Shown here: in pieces, positions 16,179 through 24,110 of the stretch
Layout: each line of letters opens with the position of its first letter
How positions within the stretch are numbered: the first letter of the stretch is position 1
Assembly (NCBI RefSeq): GCF_014205135.1
Contig: NZ_JACHMY010000001.1
Span: forward strand, 310,001 to 374,000
Reading direction: 5' to 3'
DNA length: 64,000 nt
Source: Kribbella italica
GTDB lineage: Bacteria > Actinomycetota > Actinomycetes > Propionibacteriales > Kribbellaceae
Made by a program: the position numbers and the translations under genes
The notes under the pieces: model-generated
The model's input: the letters and a program-made list of their open reading frames with translations, nothing else
What the model was told of the DNA's origin: nothing
Database searches by the model: none

Positions 16179-17027
16179 TCAGCGAAGCCCGGCCTCTCCA
16201 GTCCCGGCCAGAAACTCCTCGAGCACCGCGGCAAGCCGCTCCGGCTGGTCCTCGGGAATCAAGGTGGCAGAGTCCTCGATCTCCACCAAGCGGCCCTGAG
16301 GGAACAGTTCGGCGAGCCGTGGACCGTGGTCCCGCGGCATGAACTTGTCCTGCGTGGCCCAGACGATCAGGGCCGGCCGATCGAAGTCGCTCAGACGCGT
16401 GCTCCACTCGAGGAGCGTCCGGCGACTGGGCGCGGACGTGGCGAACTTCTTGAAGTCACGCCTGATCGCTCGGTTCTTCGACGCCGGAGCGAACCAGTCG
16501 TCCATGACGGAGTCGGGAACTCGCGTCAGGCTCAAACCACCGAAGCCGGCCGGAAGGTGCCTGAACCACTTCAGGTTCAGCAGCTTGAGCAGGAGCCAAG
16601 CACCGCCTGGCAGGGCCACCACCTTCGACAAGGGCTTCGCCGGACCCGGCGGGAAGTTGTCGAAGGCTTCGCACGCAACCATGACGAGGCGGCCGACCCT
16701 GTCCGCGCGCCCCTCGGTGACGAGGAACTGCGGCCCACCCCAGTCGTTCATGATGAGACACACGTCATCGAGTTCGAGCGCCTCGAAGAACTCGCCGAGC
16801 AGCAGCGCGACGCCTCGCTCGGACAAGTCCGCATCGGCGCGCATCGGCTGCCGGTGCCCACCCATCGGCAGGGTCGGCAGGATGCACCGGTAGCCCTCGA
16901 GGAGCGGCACGACCTTCCGCCACTGCGTCTCGTTCATCGGGAGCCCATGGGTGAAGACCAGGACCGGCCCGTCACCACCCGTGTCCACATAGTCGACCTG
17001 GCCGGCGGACAGCGTGATCTGAGGCAT
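16179..17027 (-). CDS. Alpha/beta hydrolase, haloalkane-dehalogenase-like, catalytic His replaced
   Basis: 282 residues. The fold is clear: oxyanion region VFTHGLPMNE (His27), nucleophile elbow LIMNDWGGPQ with Asp95 followed by Trp, as in haloalkane dehalogenases, and acid-strand VWATQDKFMP. At the position of the catalytic base, where dehalogenases have AHF.QED.P, this protein reads ATLIPEDQP, so the His is Thr255. Without another base, the covalent ester intermediate might not be hydrolysed. It is divergent from a TetR gene, with TAGATCGTTCTA between them, which suggests ligand-induced expression. Substrate unknown. Confidence 0.8.
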   Translation of the reverse strand: MPQITLSAGQVDYVDTGGDGPVLVFTHGLPMNETQWRKVVPLLEGYRCILPTLPMGGHRQPMRADADLSERGVALLLGEFFEALELDDVCLIMNDWGGPQFLVTEGRADRVGRLVMVACEAFDNFPPGPAKPLSKVVALPGGAWLLLKLLNLKWFRHLPAGFGGLSLTRVPDSVMDDWFAPASKNRAIRRDFKKFATSAPSRRTLLEWSTRLSDFDRPALIVWATQDKFMPRDHGPRLAELFPQGRLVEIEDSATLIPEDQPERLAAVLEEFLAGTGEAGLR

Positions 17028-17044
17028 GGCGAGATGCTACTGGA

Positions 17045-17056
17045 TAGATCGTTCTA
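17045..17056. promoter_or_regulatory. TAGATCGTTCTA, candidate TetR operator
   Basis: One change from the perfect palindrome TAGAACGTTCTA, a shape often bound by TetR proteins. It lies in the 76-bp gap between the divergent hydrolase and TetR genes. Confidence 0.5.
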
Positions 17057-17103
17057 CTGTAATCTGAGGGAGACCTCTCCCCACACACGTCCGGACCACA
17101 GAC

Positions 17104-17727
17104 ATGCCACCCCCAACACCCTCGAACCGCGCGCGGATCGAGTCCACGGCCGCCAGACTCTTTCGCCGCAACGGCTACACCGGGACCGGCCTGAAGCAGA
17201 TCTCGGCGGACGCCGGTGCACCGTTCGGCTCGATCTACCACCACTTCCCGGGCGGCAAGCAGCAACTCGCGGAAACGGTCATCCGTTCGACGGGCCGTGA
17301 GTACCTCGACCTGGTGCTCGGTCTTCTCGACGGCGATCCGGACCCCGCTGCGGCAGTGCACCGCGCGTTCGAAGCGGCCGCCACCGATCTGGCCGCGGCG
17401 GACTATGCCGACGCGTGCACCATCGCCACGGTGGCGCTCGAGGTGGCGAGCACCGACGAAGTGCTGCGCGTGGCCACGGCTGACGTCTTCGAGACCTGGG
17501 TTCAGGCGCTGGCGGAGTGGTTCGGCACGTGGTGCGACTCCGGCGTCGCGCGCGAACTGGCCCAGTCGACGATCATGATCCTCGAGGGCGCATTCGTGCT
17601 GAGCCGTGCGTCCCGGGATCCAGAACCGCTCTTGGTAGCAGGCCGGTCGATGGCCGCCCTGGTTCGCGCCGCGGTGGACCAGGCACCGCCAGGCCGGCCC
17701 GATCACGGTCACGTTCGGAGCTCATAG
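17104..17727 (+). CDS. TetR-family regulator
   Basis: 207 residues; HTH in residues about 8-55 (SNRARIESTAARLFRRNGYT; LKQISADAGAPFGSIYHHFP) and a TetR_C effector domain with a Cys in DACTIATVAL. It resembles the LmrA/YxaF-like group that controls efflux or detoxification genes. Divergent from the haloalkane-dehalogenase-like hydrolase, its probable target. Converges with the sigma factor gene. Confidence 0.9.
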   Translation: MPPPTPSNRARIESTAARLFRRNGYTGTGLKQISADAGAPFGSIYHHFPGGKQQLAETVIRSTGREYLDLVLGLLDGDPDPAAAVHRAFEAAATDLAAADYADACTIATVALEVASTDEVLRVATADVFETWVQALAEWFGTWCDSGVARELAQSTIMILEGAFVLSRASRDPEPLLVAGRSMAALVRAAVDQAPPGRPDHGHVRSS

Positions 17728-17746
17728 CTTCGGGTCCTCGACCGCG

Positions 17747-18982
17747 CTACTGTTCGGCGGCTTTGGACTCCAGTACGGAGCGTTCGGCGTCGTTGGTGCA
17801 GAGGGCTGCTGCCTGAAGATAGGCGGCGCGGGCTTCGTCGGGGCGGTTCAGACGGGCGAGCAGGGCGGCTTGTACGGCGTACAAGAGGTGGGACTTGCCG
17901 AGTACGCCGTCGGCCAGTTCGTTGACGATCGCGAGGCCGGAGGCCGGGCCCTGAGACATGGCGACGGCGGCGGCTCGGTTGAGGTCGACGACGGGGGACG
18001 GGGCGAGCTGGGCAAGGCCGTCGTACAGGGCGACGATGCGCGGCCAGTTGGTTTCGTCGACGGAGACCGCGGTGGCGTGGCACTCGGCGATCGCGGCCTG
18101 GAGGCCGTAGAAGCCGAGGCCTCGGCCGACGGACACGGCCTTGGCGAGGGCGGCTCGGCCGCGGCGGATGGCCGAATGATCCCAGAGGTGGCGGTCCTGG
18201 TCTTCGAGGAGGACCGGGCGGCCTTCGGCGTCGACGCGCGCGGGGAAGCGGGCCGCGGTCAGTTCCATCAGGGCCAGCAGGCTCTGCGCCTCGGGCTCCG
18301 GGGTGAGGCGGGCGAGGCTGCGGGAGAGGCGGAGGGCCTCCTGGGCGAGGTCGGTGCGGATCCAAGAGTCGCCGTGGGAGGCCGACGAGCCCTCGGTGAA
18401 GATCAGGTAGATCACGTTCAGGACCGAGCTCAGGCGGGCGGGACGCTCGGCAGGGTCGGGTACGGCGAACGGGATCTCGGCGGCGGCGATGGTCTTCTTC
18501 GCGCGCGTGATGCGGGCCTGAACGGTCGGGACGGGGACGAGCAGCGACTTGGCGATCTCGTCGGTCGTCAGACCACCGACCACGCGCAGGGTGAGCGCGA
18601 CGCGGGACTCCTTGGCCAGGATCGGGTGGCAGGAGGTGAAGATCAGCGCGAGCAGGTCGTCGTCGATCGCGTCGGGGTCGAAGAGGGCGTCGGCGCCCGG
18701 AGTCGTCTCGTCGAGATCGCGAGCCAGTACGGCGTACCGCTCGTCGGCTCCCGCTCGCCGGCGGAACGCGTCGATCGCCCGCCGGCGGCCGACCGCGGTC
18801 AGCCAGTTGGCCGGCTGGTCGGGGATGCCGTTGGTCGACCAGCTGACGAGCGCCTCGGCGAGCGCTTCCTGCGCGACGTCCTCGGCGAGCGCGAAGTCGC
18901 GGGTGTACCGGGCGAGCGCGCCGACGATCCGTGCGGACTCACTCCGCCACACGGCCTCGACGGCACGCCTCGCCTCAGTCAT
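17747..18982 (-). CDS. ECF RNA polymerase sigma factor, ECF42-like with TPR-type C-terminus
   Basis: 411 residues. Sigma region 2 is at residues about 8-75 (ALARYTRDFALAEDVAQEAL; NWLTAVGRRRAIDAFRRR) and region 4 at about 120-175 (LTLRVVGGLTTDEIAKSLLV, then TVQARITRAKK). After that comes a long C-terminal extension (SVLNVIYLIFTEG; LMELTAARFPAR; VVDLNRAAAVAMSQGPASGL; ALLARLNRPDEARAAYLQA) typical of ECF42, which replaces a separate anti-sigma factor. It starts 7 bp after the YCII/DGPF gene, its known genomic partner, so the pair is co-transcribed. Confidence 0.9.
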   Translation of the reverse strand: MTEARRAVEAVWRSESARIVGALARYTRDFALAEDVAQEALAEALVSWSTNGIPDQPANWLTAVGRRRAIDAFRRRAGADERYAVLARDLDETTPGADALFDPDAIDDDLLALIFTSCHPILAKESRVALTLRVVGGLTTDEIAKSLLVPVPTVQARITRAKKTIAAAEIPFAVPDPAERPARLSSVLNVIYLIFTEGSSASHGDSWIRTDLAQEALRLSRSLARLTPEPEAQSLLALMELTAARFPARVDAEGRPVLLEDQDRHLWDHSAIRRGRAALAKAVSVGRGLGFYGLQAAIAECHATAVSVDETNWPRIVALYDGLAQLAPSPVVDLNRAAAVAMSQGPASGLAIVNELADGVLGKSHLLYAVQAALLARLNRPDEARAAYLQAAALCTNDAERSVLESKAAEQ

Positions 18983-18989
18983 CCAAGGC

Positions 18990-19406
18990 TCACAGCTGGC
19001 CGGTGGACTCGCGCCAGGTGCGCTCGTTCTGGACCCAGGGGTTGTCCTGGGGCAGCTCGTCGATGCGGGTGACGCGGCGGACCTCGATCTTCGAGTGGGC
19101 GGTGTACGGCATCCGCTTGGCCCACTCGACCGCCTCCTGTCGCGACGACACCTCGAGGATGTAGTAGCCGCTGAACAGCTCCTTCGTCTCGCCGTACGGG
19201 CCGTCGGAGACGACCGGCGCCTCACCGGTGAAGTCGACCACCACGCTCTCCTCGGGGTCGAGGCCCTCGGCGGCCAGCAGCACACCGGCCCGGATCAGCT
19301 CGTCGTTGTACTTCCCGATCGTCGAGACGATCTCGTCGAAGTCGACGTCCGCGAAGTTCGCGAAGGCCTCGTCGGTCGGCCGCATGATCAGCATGTACTT
19401 GCTCAT
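18990..19406 (-). CDS. YCII-related DGPF-domain protein
   Basis: 138 residues beginning MSKYMLIMRPTDEAF, with the family motif in VVSDGPYGETKELFSGYYIL. AAAGGACC lies upstream of ATG 19406. DGPF proteins accompany ECF42 sigma factors in actinobacteria; their function is unresolved, and a signalling or catalytic role has been suggested. The 5' leader carries a hairpin GAGGGGCC/GGCCCCTC (19432-19452). Confidence 0.88.
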   Translation of the reverse strand: MSKYMLIMRPTDEAFANFADVDFDEIVSTIGKYNDELIRAGVLLAAEGLDPEESVVVDFTGEAPVVSDGPYGETKELFSGYYILEVSSRQEAVEWAKRMPYTAHSKIEVRRVTRIDELPQDNPWVQNERTWRESTGQL

Positions 19407-19462
19407 GGGGGATGGTCCTTTCAGCTGGTGGGAGGGGCCACGGCGGCCCCTCTCCACCCACA

Positions 19463-19490
19463 GGTCGAACGGCGCGCGCACCGATCGACA
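19463..19490 (-). promoter_or_regulatory. Candidate ECF42 autoregulatory promoter
   Basis: On the minus strand TGTCGA (19490-19485) is followed after 17 bp by CGACC (19467-19463), about 57 bp before the DGPF start codon. This matches my recollection of the ECF42 -35 TGTCGA and CGA-containing -10 boxes. Confidence 0.45.
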
Positions 19491-19506
19491 GCATGCCAAA
19501 AGTTTC

Positions 19507-21654
19507 TCAGCTGGTCAGTACGACGAGCTGCTGGGTCGCCCGGGTCATCGCGACGTAGCGGTCGACGGCACCCTCGACGCCCTCGCCGAAGGACTCCGGA
19601 TCGACCAGCACGACCAGGTCGAACTCGAGGCCCTTGGCAAGGACCGGCGTCAGCGACCGGACCCGGGAGGTCCCCTCGAACGTCGGGTCGCCGATCACAC
19701 AGGCCACGGAATCGGGGTGCTCGGCCAGCCACTCCGCGATGATCGTGTCCCGGGCCGCCACGTTGCCATGGACAACGGGTCGCCCGCTGTCGCGGATCGA
19801 GGTCGGCACGTTCGCGTCGGGCAGGACGGCGCGGATCACCGGTTCGGCCTCGGTCATGATCTCCGACGGCGTGCGGTAGTTGACGGTCAGACCGGCCAGC
19901 TCGACCCGGTCCAGGCCGACGCGGTGCAGCCGCTCCTCCCAGGTCTCGGTGAAGCCGTGGCGGGCCTGGGCGCGGTCGCCGACGATGGTGAAGCTGCGGG
20001 ACGGGTTGCGCAGCAGCAGCATCTGCCACTCGGCGTCGGTCAGCTCCTGCGCCTCGTCCACGACGATGTGCGCGAACGGCCCGGCCAGCTCGTCGGGATC
20101 GGGCGTCGGCAGAGCGCCCTCGTCGATCAGCGCGTCCTGGAGATCGCCGTGGACCAGGCTCTGCACGAGCCCCTCACCGTCGTCGGCGGCGCGGAGCCGG
20201 TCGATCACCTCGGACATCCGCTCGCGTTCCGCCGCGGCCACGGCGCGCTGGCGCCGTTTCCGCACCGACGCCTCCGGGTCGCCGAGCCGCTGGCGGGCGG
20301 CGTCGAGCAGCGGCAGGTCGGACACGGTCCACGCGTACGGGTCGTCGCGCTGCAGCAGCCGGACCTCGTCGGGCTCCAGCCAAGGAGCGCAGCGGCGCAG
20401 GTACGCCGCGACGGACCACAGGTCCGCGACCAGGTCGGTCGGTTCGAGCAACGGCCAGGCCCGATCGAAGGTGTCGCGGAGTACCTCGTTGCGCTGCAGG
20501 GACCGGCGGACCTGGTCGATCGAGATCTCCTCGTCGTCCTGGTCGATCTTGTCCAGCAGGATCGTGAGCAGCTCGTCCCAGGCCAGGTCGCGGCCCTCGT
20601 TGTGCGGCGTACCGGCGTCGACCGATCCGAAGGCCTCGGCCCAGTCGCCGACGCTGAGGTAGAGGTCGGCCCAGTCGGTCTCGACGACCAGCGGCTTGGT
20701 CGGCGGCTCCTCGTACAGCGCGGCCGCGGGCTCGATCGCCTCCACCATCTGCGCCGTCGACTTCAGCCGCAGGACGTCGGGATCGATTTCCGGACCTGCC
20801 GTCGCACCTTCGGGCAGCAGGTCCCGCAGGGTGCAGGTCTGGACGCCTTCCTCGCCGAGGCTCGGCAGTACGTCGGAGACGTACGCCAGGTACGGCTGGT
20901 GAGGGCCGATGAACAGGACGCCGCCCCGCCGCTGCTCCAGGCGCGGATCGGAGTAGAGCAGGTACGCCGACCGGTGCAGCGCGACGACGGTCTTCCCGGT
21001 ACCAGGACCGCCGTCGACGACGAGCGCCCCGCGCGAGCTCGCGCGGATGATCGCGTCCTGGTCGGACTGGATGGTGCCCAGGACGTCGCGCATCCGGTCC
21101 GAGCGGTTGCTGCCCAGGCTCGCGATGAACGCCGACTGGTCGTCGAGTGCCGCCGCGTGCCCCTCGAACCCGTCGGAGGTGAACACCTCGTCCCAGTAGT
21201 CACTGATCCGGCCGCGGGTCCAGCGGTAGCGGCGACGGAAGACGAGGTCCATCGGCTTCGCGTGCGTCGCGCCGAAGAACGGCTCGGCGGCGGGGGAGCG
21301 CCAGTCGATCAGCAGCCGGCGCCCGTCGGTGGCGGTCAGGCCGAGCCGGCCGACGTACACGGGCTCGCCGTCGGTGGCGACCATCTGGCCGAGGCACAGG
21401 TCGAGGCCGAACCGGCGCAAGGTCCGCAGGCGCGTGGTCAGCCGATGGATCTCCAGGTCGCGATCCAGAGCCTCCTGCCCCGTGCCGCCCGGGGACTTGC
21501 GGATCTCGTCCAGGCGCCCGGACAGGTCGGCGATCGACTGGGCCAGGCTGGCCGCGATCGCCGCGAAGTGCTGCTCGTCGCGCCCGATCAGCGCGGGGTC
21601 GTCCTTGGCGGGGTGGCCCGCGAGGTCGAAGGCACTGGTCGTTCCCACAGACAT
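19507..21654 (-). CDS. helR: HelR, HelD-like RNA polymerase recycling ATPase
   Basis: 715 residues from ATG 21654 (GGAGACCC upstream). The N-terminal coiled-coil arm (about 20-90) precedes HelD-type insertion segments (DWRSPAAEPFFGATHA; RGRISDYWDEVFTS), then UvrD-like motor motifs: Walker A VVDGGPGTGKTVVALHRSAY, Walker B AHIVVDEAQELTDAEWQMLL, motif III IVGDRAQARHG and motif VI YVAMTRATQQLVVLTS. HelR proteins remove stalled RNA polymerase and displace rifamycins from it, giving tolerance. A rifamycin-associated element lies 56 bp upstream of the start, the usual arrangement. The open frame upstream of 21654 is not supported. Confidence 0.92.
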   Translation of the reverse strand: MSVGTTSAFDLAGHPAKDDPALIGRDEQHFAAIAASLAQSIADLSGRLDEIRKSPGGTGQEALDRDLEIHRLTTRLRTLRRFGLDLCLGQMVATDGEPVYVGRLGLTATDGRRLLIDWRSPAAEPFFGATHAKPMDLVFRRRYRWTRGRISDYWDEVFTSDGFEGHAAALDDQSAFIASLGSNRSDRMRDVLGTIQSDQDAIIRASSRGALVVDGGPGTGKTVVALHRSAYLLYSDPRLEQRRGGVLFIGPHQPYLAYVSDVLPSLGEEGVQTCTLRDLLPEGATAGPEIDPDVLRLKSTAQMVEAIEPAAALYEEPPTKPLVVETDWADLYLSVGDWAEAFGSVDAGTPHNEGRDLAWDELLTILLDKIDQDDEEISIDQVRRSLQRNEVLRDTFDRAWPLLEPTDLVADLWSVAAYLRRCAPWLEPDEVRLLQRDDPYAWTVSDLPLLDAARQRLGDPEASVRKRRQRAVAAAERERMSEVIDRLRAADDGEGLVQSLVHGDLQDALIDEGALPTPDPDELAGPFAHIVVDEAQELTDAEWQMLLLRNPSRSFTIVGDRAQARHGFTETWEERLHRVGLDRVELAGLTVNYRTPSEIMTEAEPVIRAVLPDANVPTSIRDSGRPVVHGNVAARDTIIAEWLAEHPDSVACVIGDPTFEGTSRVRSLTPVLAKGLEFDLVVLVDPESFGEGVEGAVDRYVAMTRATQQLVVLTS

Positions 21655-21709
21655 GGGTCTCCGTTTCTCACCGATGAGTGGTTCGATCGATGATTGTGAG
21701 CTATGAACT

Positions 21710-21728
21710 GGGCCTTGCGGCAAGTCCC
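21710..21728 (-). promoter_or_regulatory. Rifamycin-associated element (RAE) of helR
   Basis: GGGCCTTGCGGCAAGTCCC is an imperfect 19-bp palindrome with the CTTGCGGCAAG core of the RAE, a motif that confers rifamycin-inducible expression on resistance genes in actinobacteria. It lies 56 bp upstream of helR. Confidence 0.85.
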
Positions 21729-21751
21729 CCCATGCGCTATAAGTTGGTTGT

Positions 21752-21782
21752 GGCAAGGAAGACACTTCCTTGCCGCTTTTTT
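21752..21782 (+). terminator. Intrinsic terminator on the plus strand between RAE and methyltransferase gene
   Basis: Perfect 10-bp stem GGCAAGGAAG/CTTCCTTGCC, loop ACA, then GCTTTTTT. No plus-strand gene ends here. Upstream, TTGCGG (21715-21720, inside the RAE) and TATAAG (21738-21743) are promoter-like boxes 17 bp apart, so a very short terminated RNA is possible. Confidence 0.75.
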
Positions 21783-21796
21783 GTGCCCGGTGTGTG

Positions 21797-22621
21797 ATGG
21801 ACGGCGTGAGCGACCAGGGATATCTGCTCGACAACCAGCAGACCGAGGCCGGCCGGCGGTTCGAAGCGCTGTCGGCGCTGCTCGATCCGGTGACGTTCCG
21901 GCACCTCGCGGCGACCGGCCTGACGGCCGGGTGGAGCTGCTGGGAGGTCGGATCCGGCGGGCCCGGCGTACCGGACTGGCTCGCGGCGCGGGTCGGGCCG
22001 TCGGGGCGAGTCGTTGCCACGGACATCGATACGGCGTGGATGCCGGCCGACGCGGCGTACGACGTACTGCGGCACGACGTCGGGGCCGACGATCCGCCGG
22101 GGGAGTTCGACCTGATTCACGCGCGGCTGGTGCTGACGCACGTGCCGCGGCGGGCCGAGGCCCTGACCGCGATGGTCGGAGCGTTGAAACCGGGCGGCTG
22201 GCTCGTGCTCGAGGATGCGGACCCGGCGCTGCAGCCGCTGATCTGTCCGGACGAGTTCGGCCCGGCGCAGGAGCTGGCGAACCGGTTGCGGCGGGGGTTC
22301 CGGAGCTTGATGGCGGAGCGTGGGGCGGAGCTCGCGTTCGGGCGGACGCTGCCGCGGTTGCTGCGCGAGGCCGGGCTGGCCGACGTCCAGGCCGATGCGT
22401 TCTTCCCGATCACCTCACCGGCTTGTACGACGCTCGAAATCGCTACCGTGCAACAGATCCGGGACCGGCTGGTTGCCGCCGGCCTCGCGACGGCGGAGGA
22501 GATCGCGGAGCACCTGGAGAATGTTGCCTCGGGCAAGCTCGACCTCGCGACGGCGCCGCTGATCTCGGCCTGGGGACGGCGGGGACAGAGCGCTCGGCCG
22601 TCGGTCGCCGCGGGCCGCTAG
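21797..22621 (+). CDS. SAM-dependent methyltransferase
   Basis: 274 residues. Motif I is degenerate but visible (CWEVGSGGPGVPDWLAARV), then VVATDID (acidic end of strand 2), FDLIHARLVLTHVPRR (motif IV region) and LKPGGWLVLEDADP. Class I fold; substrate unknown. ATG 21797 was chosen; GTG 21806 is an alternative. Neither has a strong ribosome site, and an intrinsic terminator lies between any upstream promoter and the gene. It is divergent from helR. Confidence 0.8.
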   Translation: MDGVSDQGYLLDNQQTEAGRRFEALSALLDPVTFRHLAATGLTAGWSCWEVGSGGPGVPDWLAARVGPSGRVVATDIDTAWMPADAAYDVLRHDVGADDPPGEFDLIHARLVLTHVPRRAEALTAMVGALKPGGWLVLEDADPALQPLICPDEFGPAQELANRLRRGFRSLMAERGAELAFGRTLPRLLREAGLADVQADAFFPITSPACTTLEIATVQQIRDRLVAAGLATAEEIAEHLENVASGKLDLATAPLISAWGRRGQSARPSVAAGR

Positions 22622-22631
22622 AGTCGCGAGC

Positions 22632-23345
22632 ATGGCGATCGACCTCCGTGACGACCTGGCTCCCACCGGCGTGCTGCGCGCGTCGATCAACCTCGGCAAC
22701 CCGGTGCTCGCGCAGGGCACGCCCGAGCAGCCGAGCGGGGTGACCGTCGACCTCGCCCGCGAGGTCGCGCGGCGGCTGGAGGTGCCGGTCGAGTTCCTCT
22801 GCTTCGACGCCGCGAAGCAGTCCTTCGAGGCGCTCGCCGATGGTCGCGCCGACCTGGGATTCCTCGCCATCGAACCGGCCCGGGCCGGTCAGGTCGCCTT
22901 CACCTCGCCGTACGTGATCATCGAGGGCGTGTACGTCGTTCCCGAGAACTCCTCGATCACCACTCCGGCCGGTGTCGACCGAGCCGGGATCAGGGTCGGC
23001 GTGAAGGAAGGCTCGGCGTACGACCTGTTCCTGACCCGGACCCTCCAGCACGCCACGATCGTCCGCGGGGCCGAAGGCGTCGACCTCTTCCACGTCGAGT
23101 CCCTCGACGCCGGCGCGGGCATCCGCAAGCCGGTCGAGGAGTTCGTCGCCCGCACTCCCGGCACCCGCGTGATCCCGGACCGCTTCATGGAGATCCGCCA
23201 GGCCGTCTGCGCGCCGAAACGCCACGCGGACACCACCATCTGGCTCAGCGACCAGATCGAGCAGCTCAAGGCCAGCGGCTTCGTCGCCGACTCCCTGAAG
23301 CGCTCCGGCCGCCTCGACGCGACCGTCGCCCCGCTCAGCGACTAG
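22632..23345 (+). CDS. Cytosolic solute-binding-like protein (SBP family 3 fold)
   Basis: 237 residues related to amino-acid-binding proteins of ABC importers: VDLAREVARRLEVPVEFLCF, EALADGRADLGFLAIEPARA, VAFTSPYVIIEGVYVVPENS, IRVGVKEGSAYDLFLTR. It has no signal peptide or lipobox and starts directly with the first lobe (MAIDLRDDLAPTGVLRASIN), so it should stay in the cytoplasm, perhaps as a ligand sensor or sequestering protein. Ten bp follow the methyltransferase stop, so the two are probably one operon. Tail-to-tail overlap of 11 bp with the next gene. Confidence 0.75.
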   Translation: MAIDLRDDLAPTGVLRASINLGNPVLAQGTPEQPSGVTVDLAREVARRLEVPVEFLCFDAAKQSFEALADGRADLGFLAIEPARAGQVAFTSPYVIIEGVYVVPENSSITTPAGVDRAGIRVGVKEGSAYDLFLTRTLQHATIVRGAEGVDLFHVESLDAGAGIRKPVEEFVARTPGTRVIPDRFMEIRQAVCAPKRHADTTIWLSDQIEQLKASGFVADSLKRSGRLDATVAPLSD

Positions 23346-24093
23346 CTGTCACCAGCCCGACGGACTTCCGGACGAAGAAGTAGCCGTCGGCATCGATCTT
23401 CGCCTGGACCAGCTCGCGCGTGGCCGCCCGCTGCCCCGGGTCCAACGGCCCGCTGGACAGGCTGTCGAGATAGGCCAGCACGGGTTCGACGGTCGGGATC
23501 CGCAGGTCGTCCGGATAAGTCTCGACGGCGACATCGGTGAAGCGCTCGGCGACCAGCGCCCCGGCGTTCTCGGTCACGAGGTCGTTCAGGACCATTCCGC
23601 GCAGCAGGTCCGGTCGACCGACCGCCGGCCCGAGGTCCCGCAGCTCGGCCATGTGCTCCCGCCCGTTGAGCGCCGCGACCAGCCGCCCACCCGGCCGCAG
23701 TACCCGCGCGAACTCCGCCAGCGCCACCGCCGGATCGTCCAGGTGGTAGAGCATGTGGTTCGCGATCACCAGATCGAAACTCGCGTCCGCGAACGGCAAG
23801 TGCGCCGCATCAGCCCGCCGTACGACGGCCCCGGGCACGCGCCGAAGCTCCTCGCACATCGCAGCCGAAGCATCCGTCAGCGTCAACCGAGCCCCACCAG
23901 CAGAAACCTCACCCCACAGCTTCCCGGTCCCCGCTCCCACCTCCAGCACGTCCCCCTGCGCGCCCAGCCGCTCACCCAACCACCCGAACCACCCCTGCGG
24001 ATTGGTGCTGAACTCGTGCACCGCCATCCGGGCCCGCAACCGCTCAGAAGATCCGGCGTACTGACTGACAGCATGAGCGGAAGGCGTCTTCAT
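23335..24093 (-). CDS. SAM-dependent methyltransferase (UbiE-like)
   Basis: 252 residues with motif I VLEVGAGTGKLW, post I LTLTDAS, motif II FDLVIANHMLYHLDDP and motif III LRPGGRLVAALNG. This is the class I small-molecule methyltransferase pattern. Substrate unknown. Its 5' end is 17 bp downstream of the AraC regulator gene on the same strand, so it may belong to that transcription unit. Confidence 0.88.
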   Translation of the reverse strand: MKTPSAHAVSQYAGSSERLRARMAVHEFSTNPQGWFGWLGERLGAQGDVLEVGAGTGKLWGEVSAGGARLTLTDASAAMCEELRRVPGAVVRRADAAHLPFADASFDLVIANHMLYHLDDPAVALAEFARVLRPGGRLVAALNGREHMAELRDLGPAVGRPDLLRGMVLNDLVTENAGALVAERFTDVAVETYPDDLRIPTVEPVLAYLDSLSSGPLDPGQRAATRELVQAKIDADGYFFVRKSVGLVTASR

Positions 24094-24110
24094 CGCTCCA
24101 CTTTAGAGCG

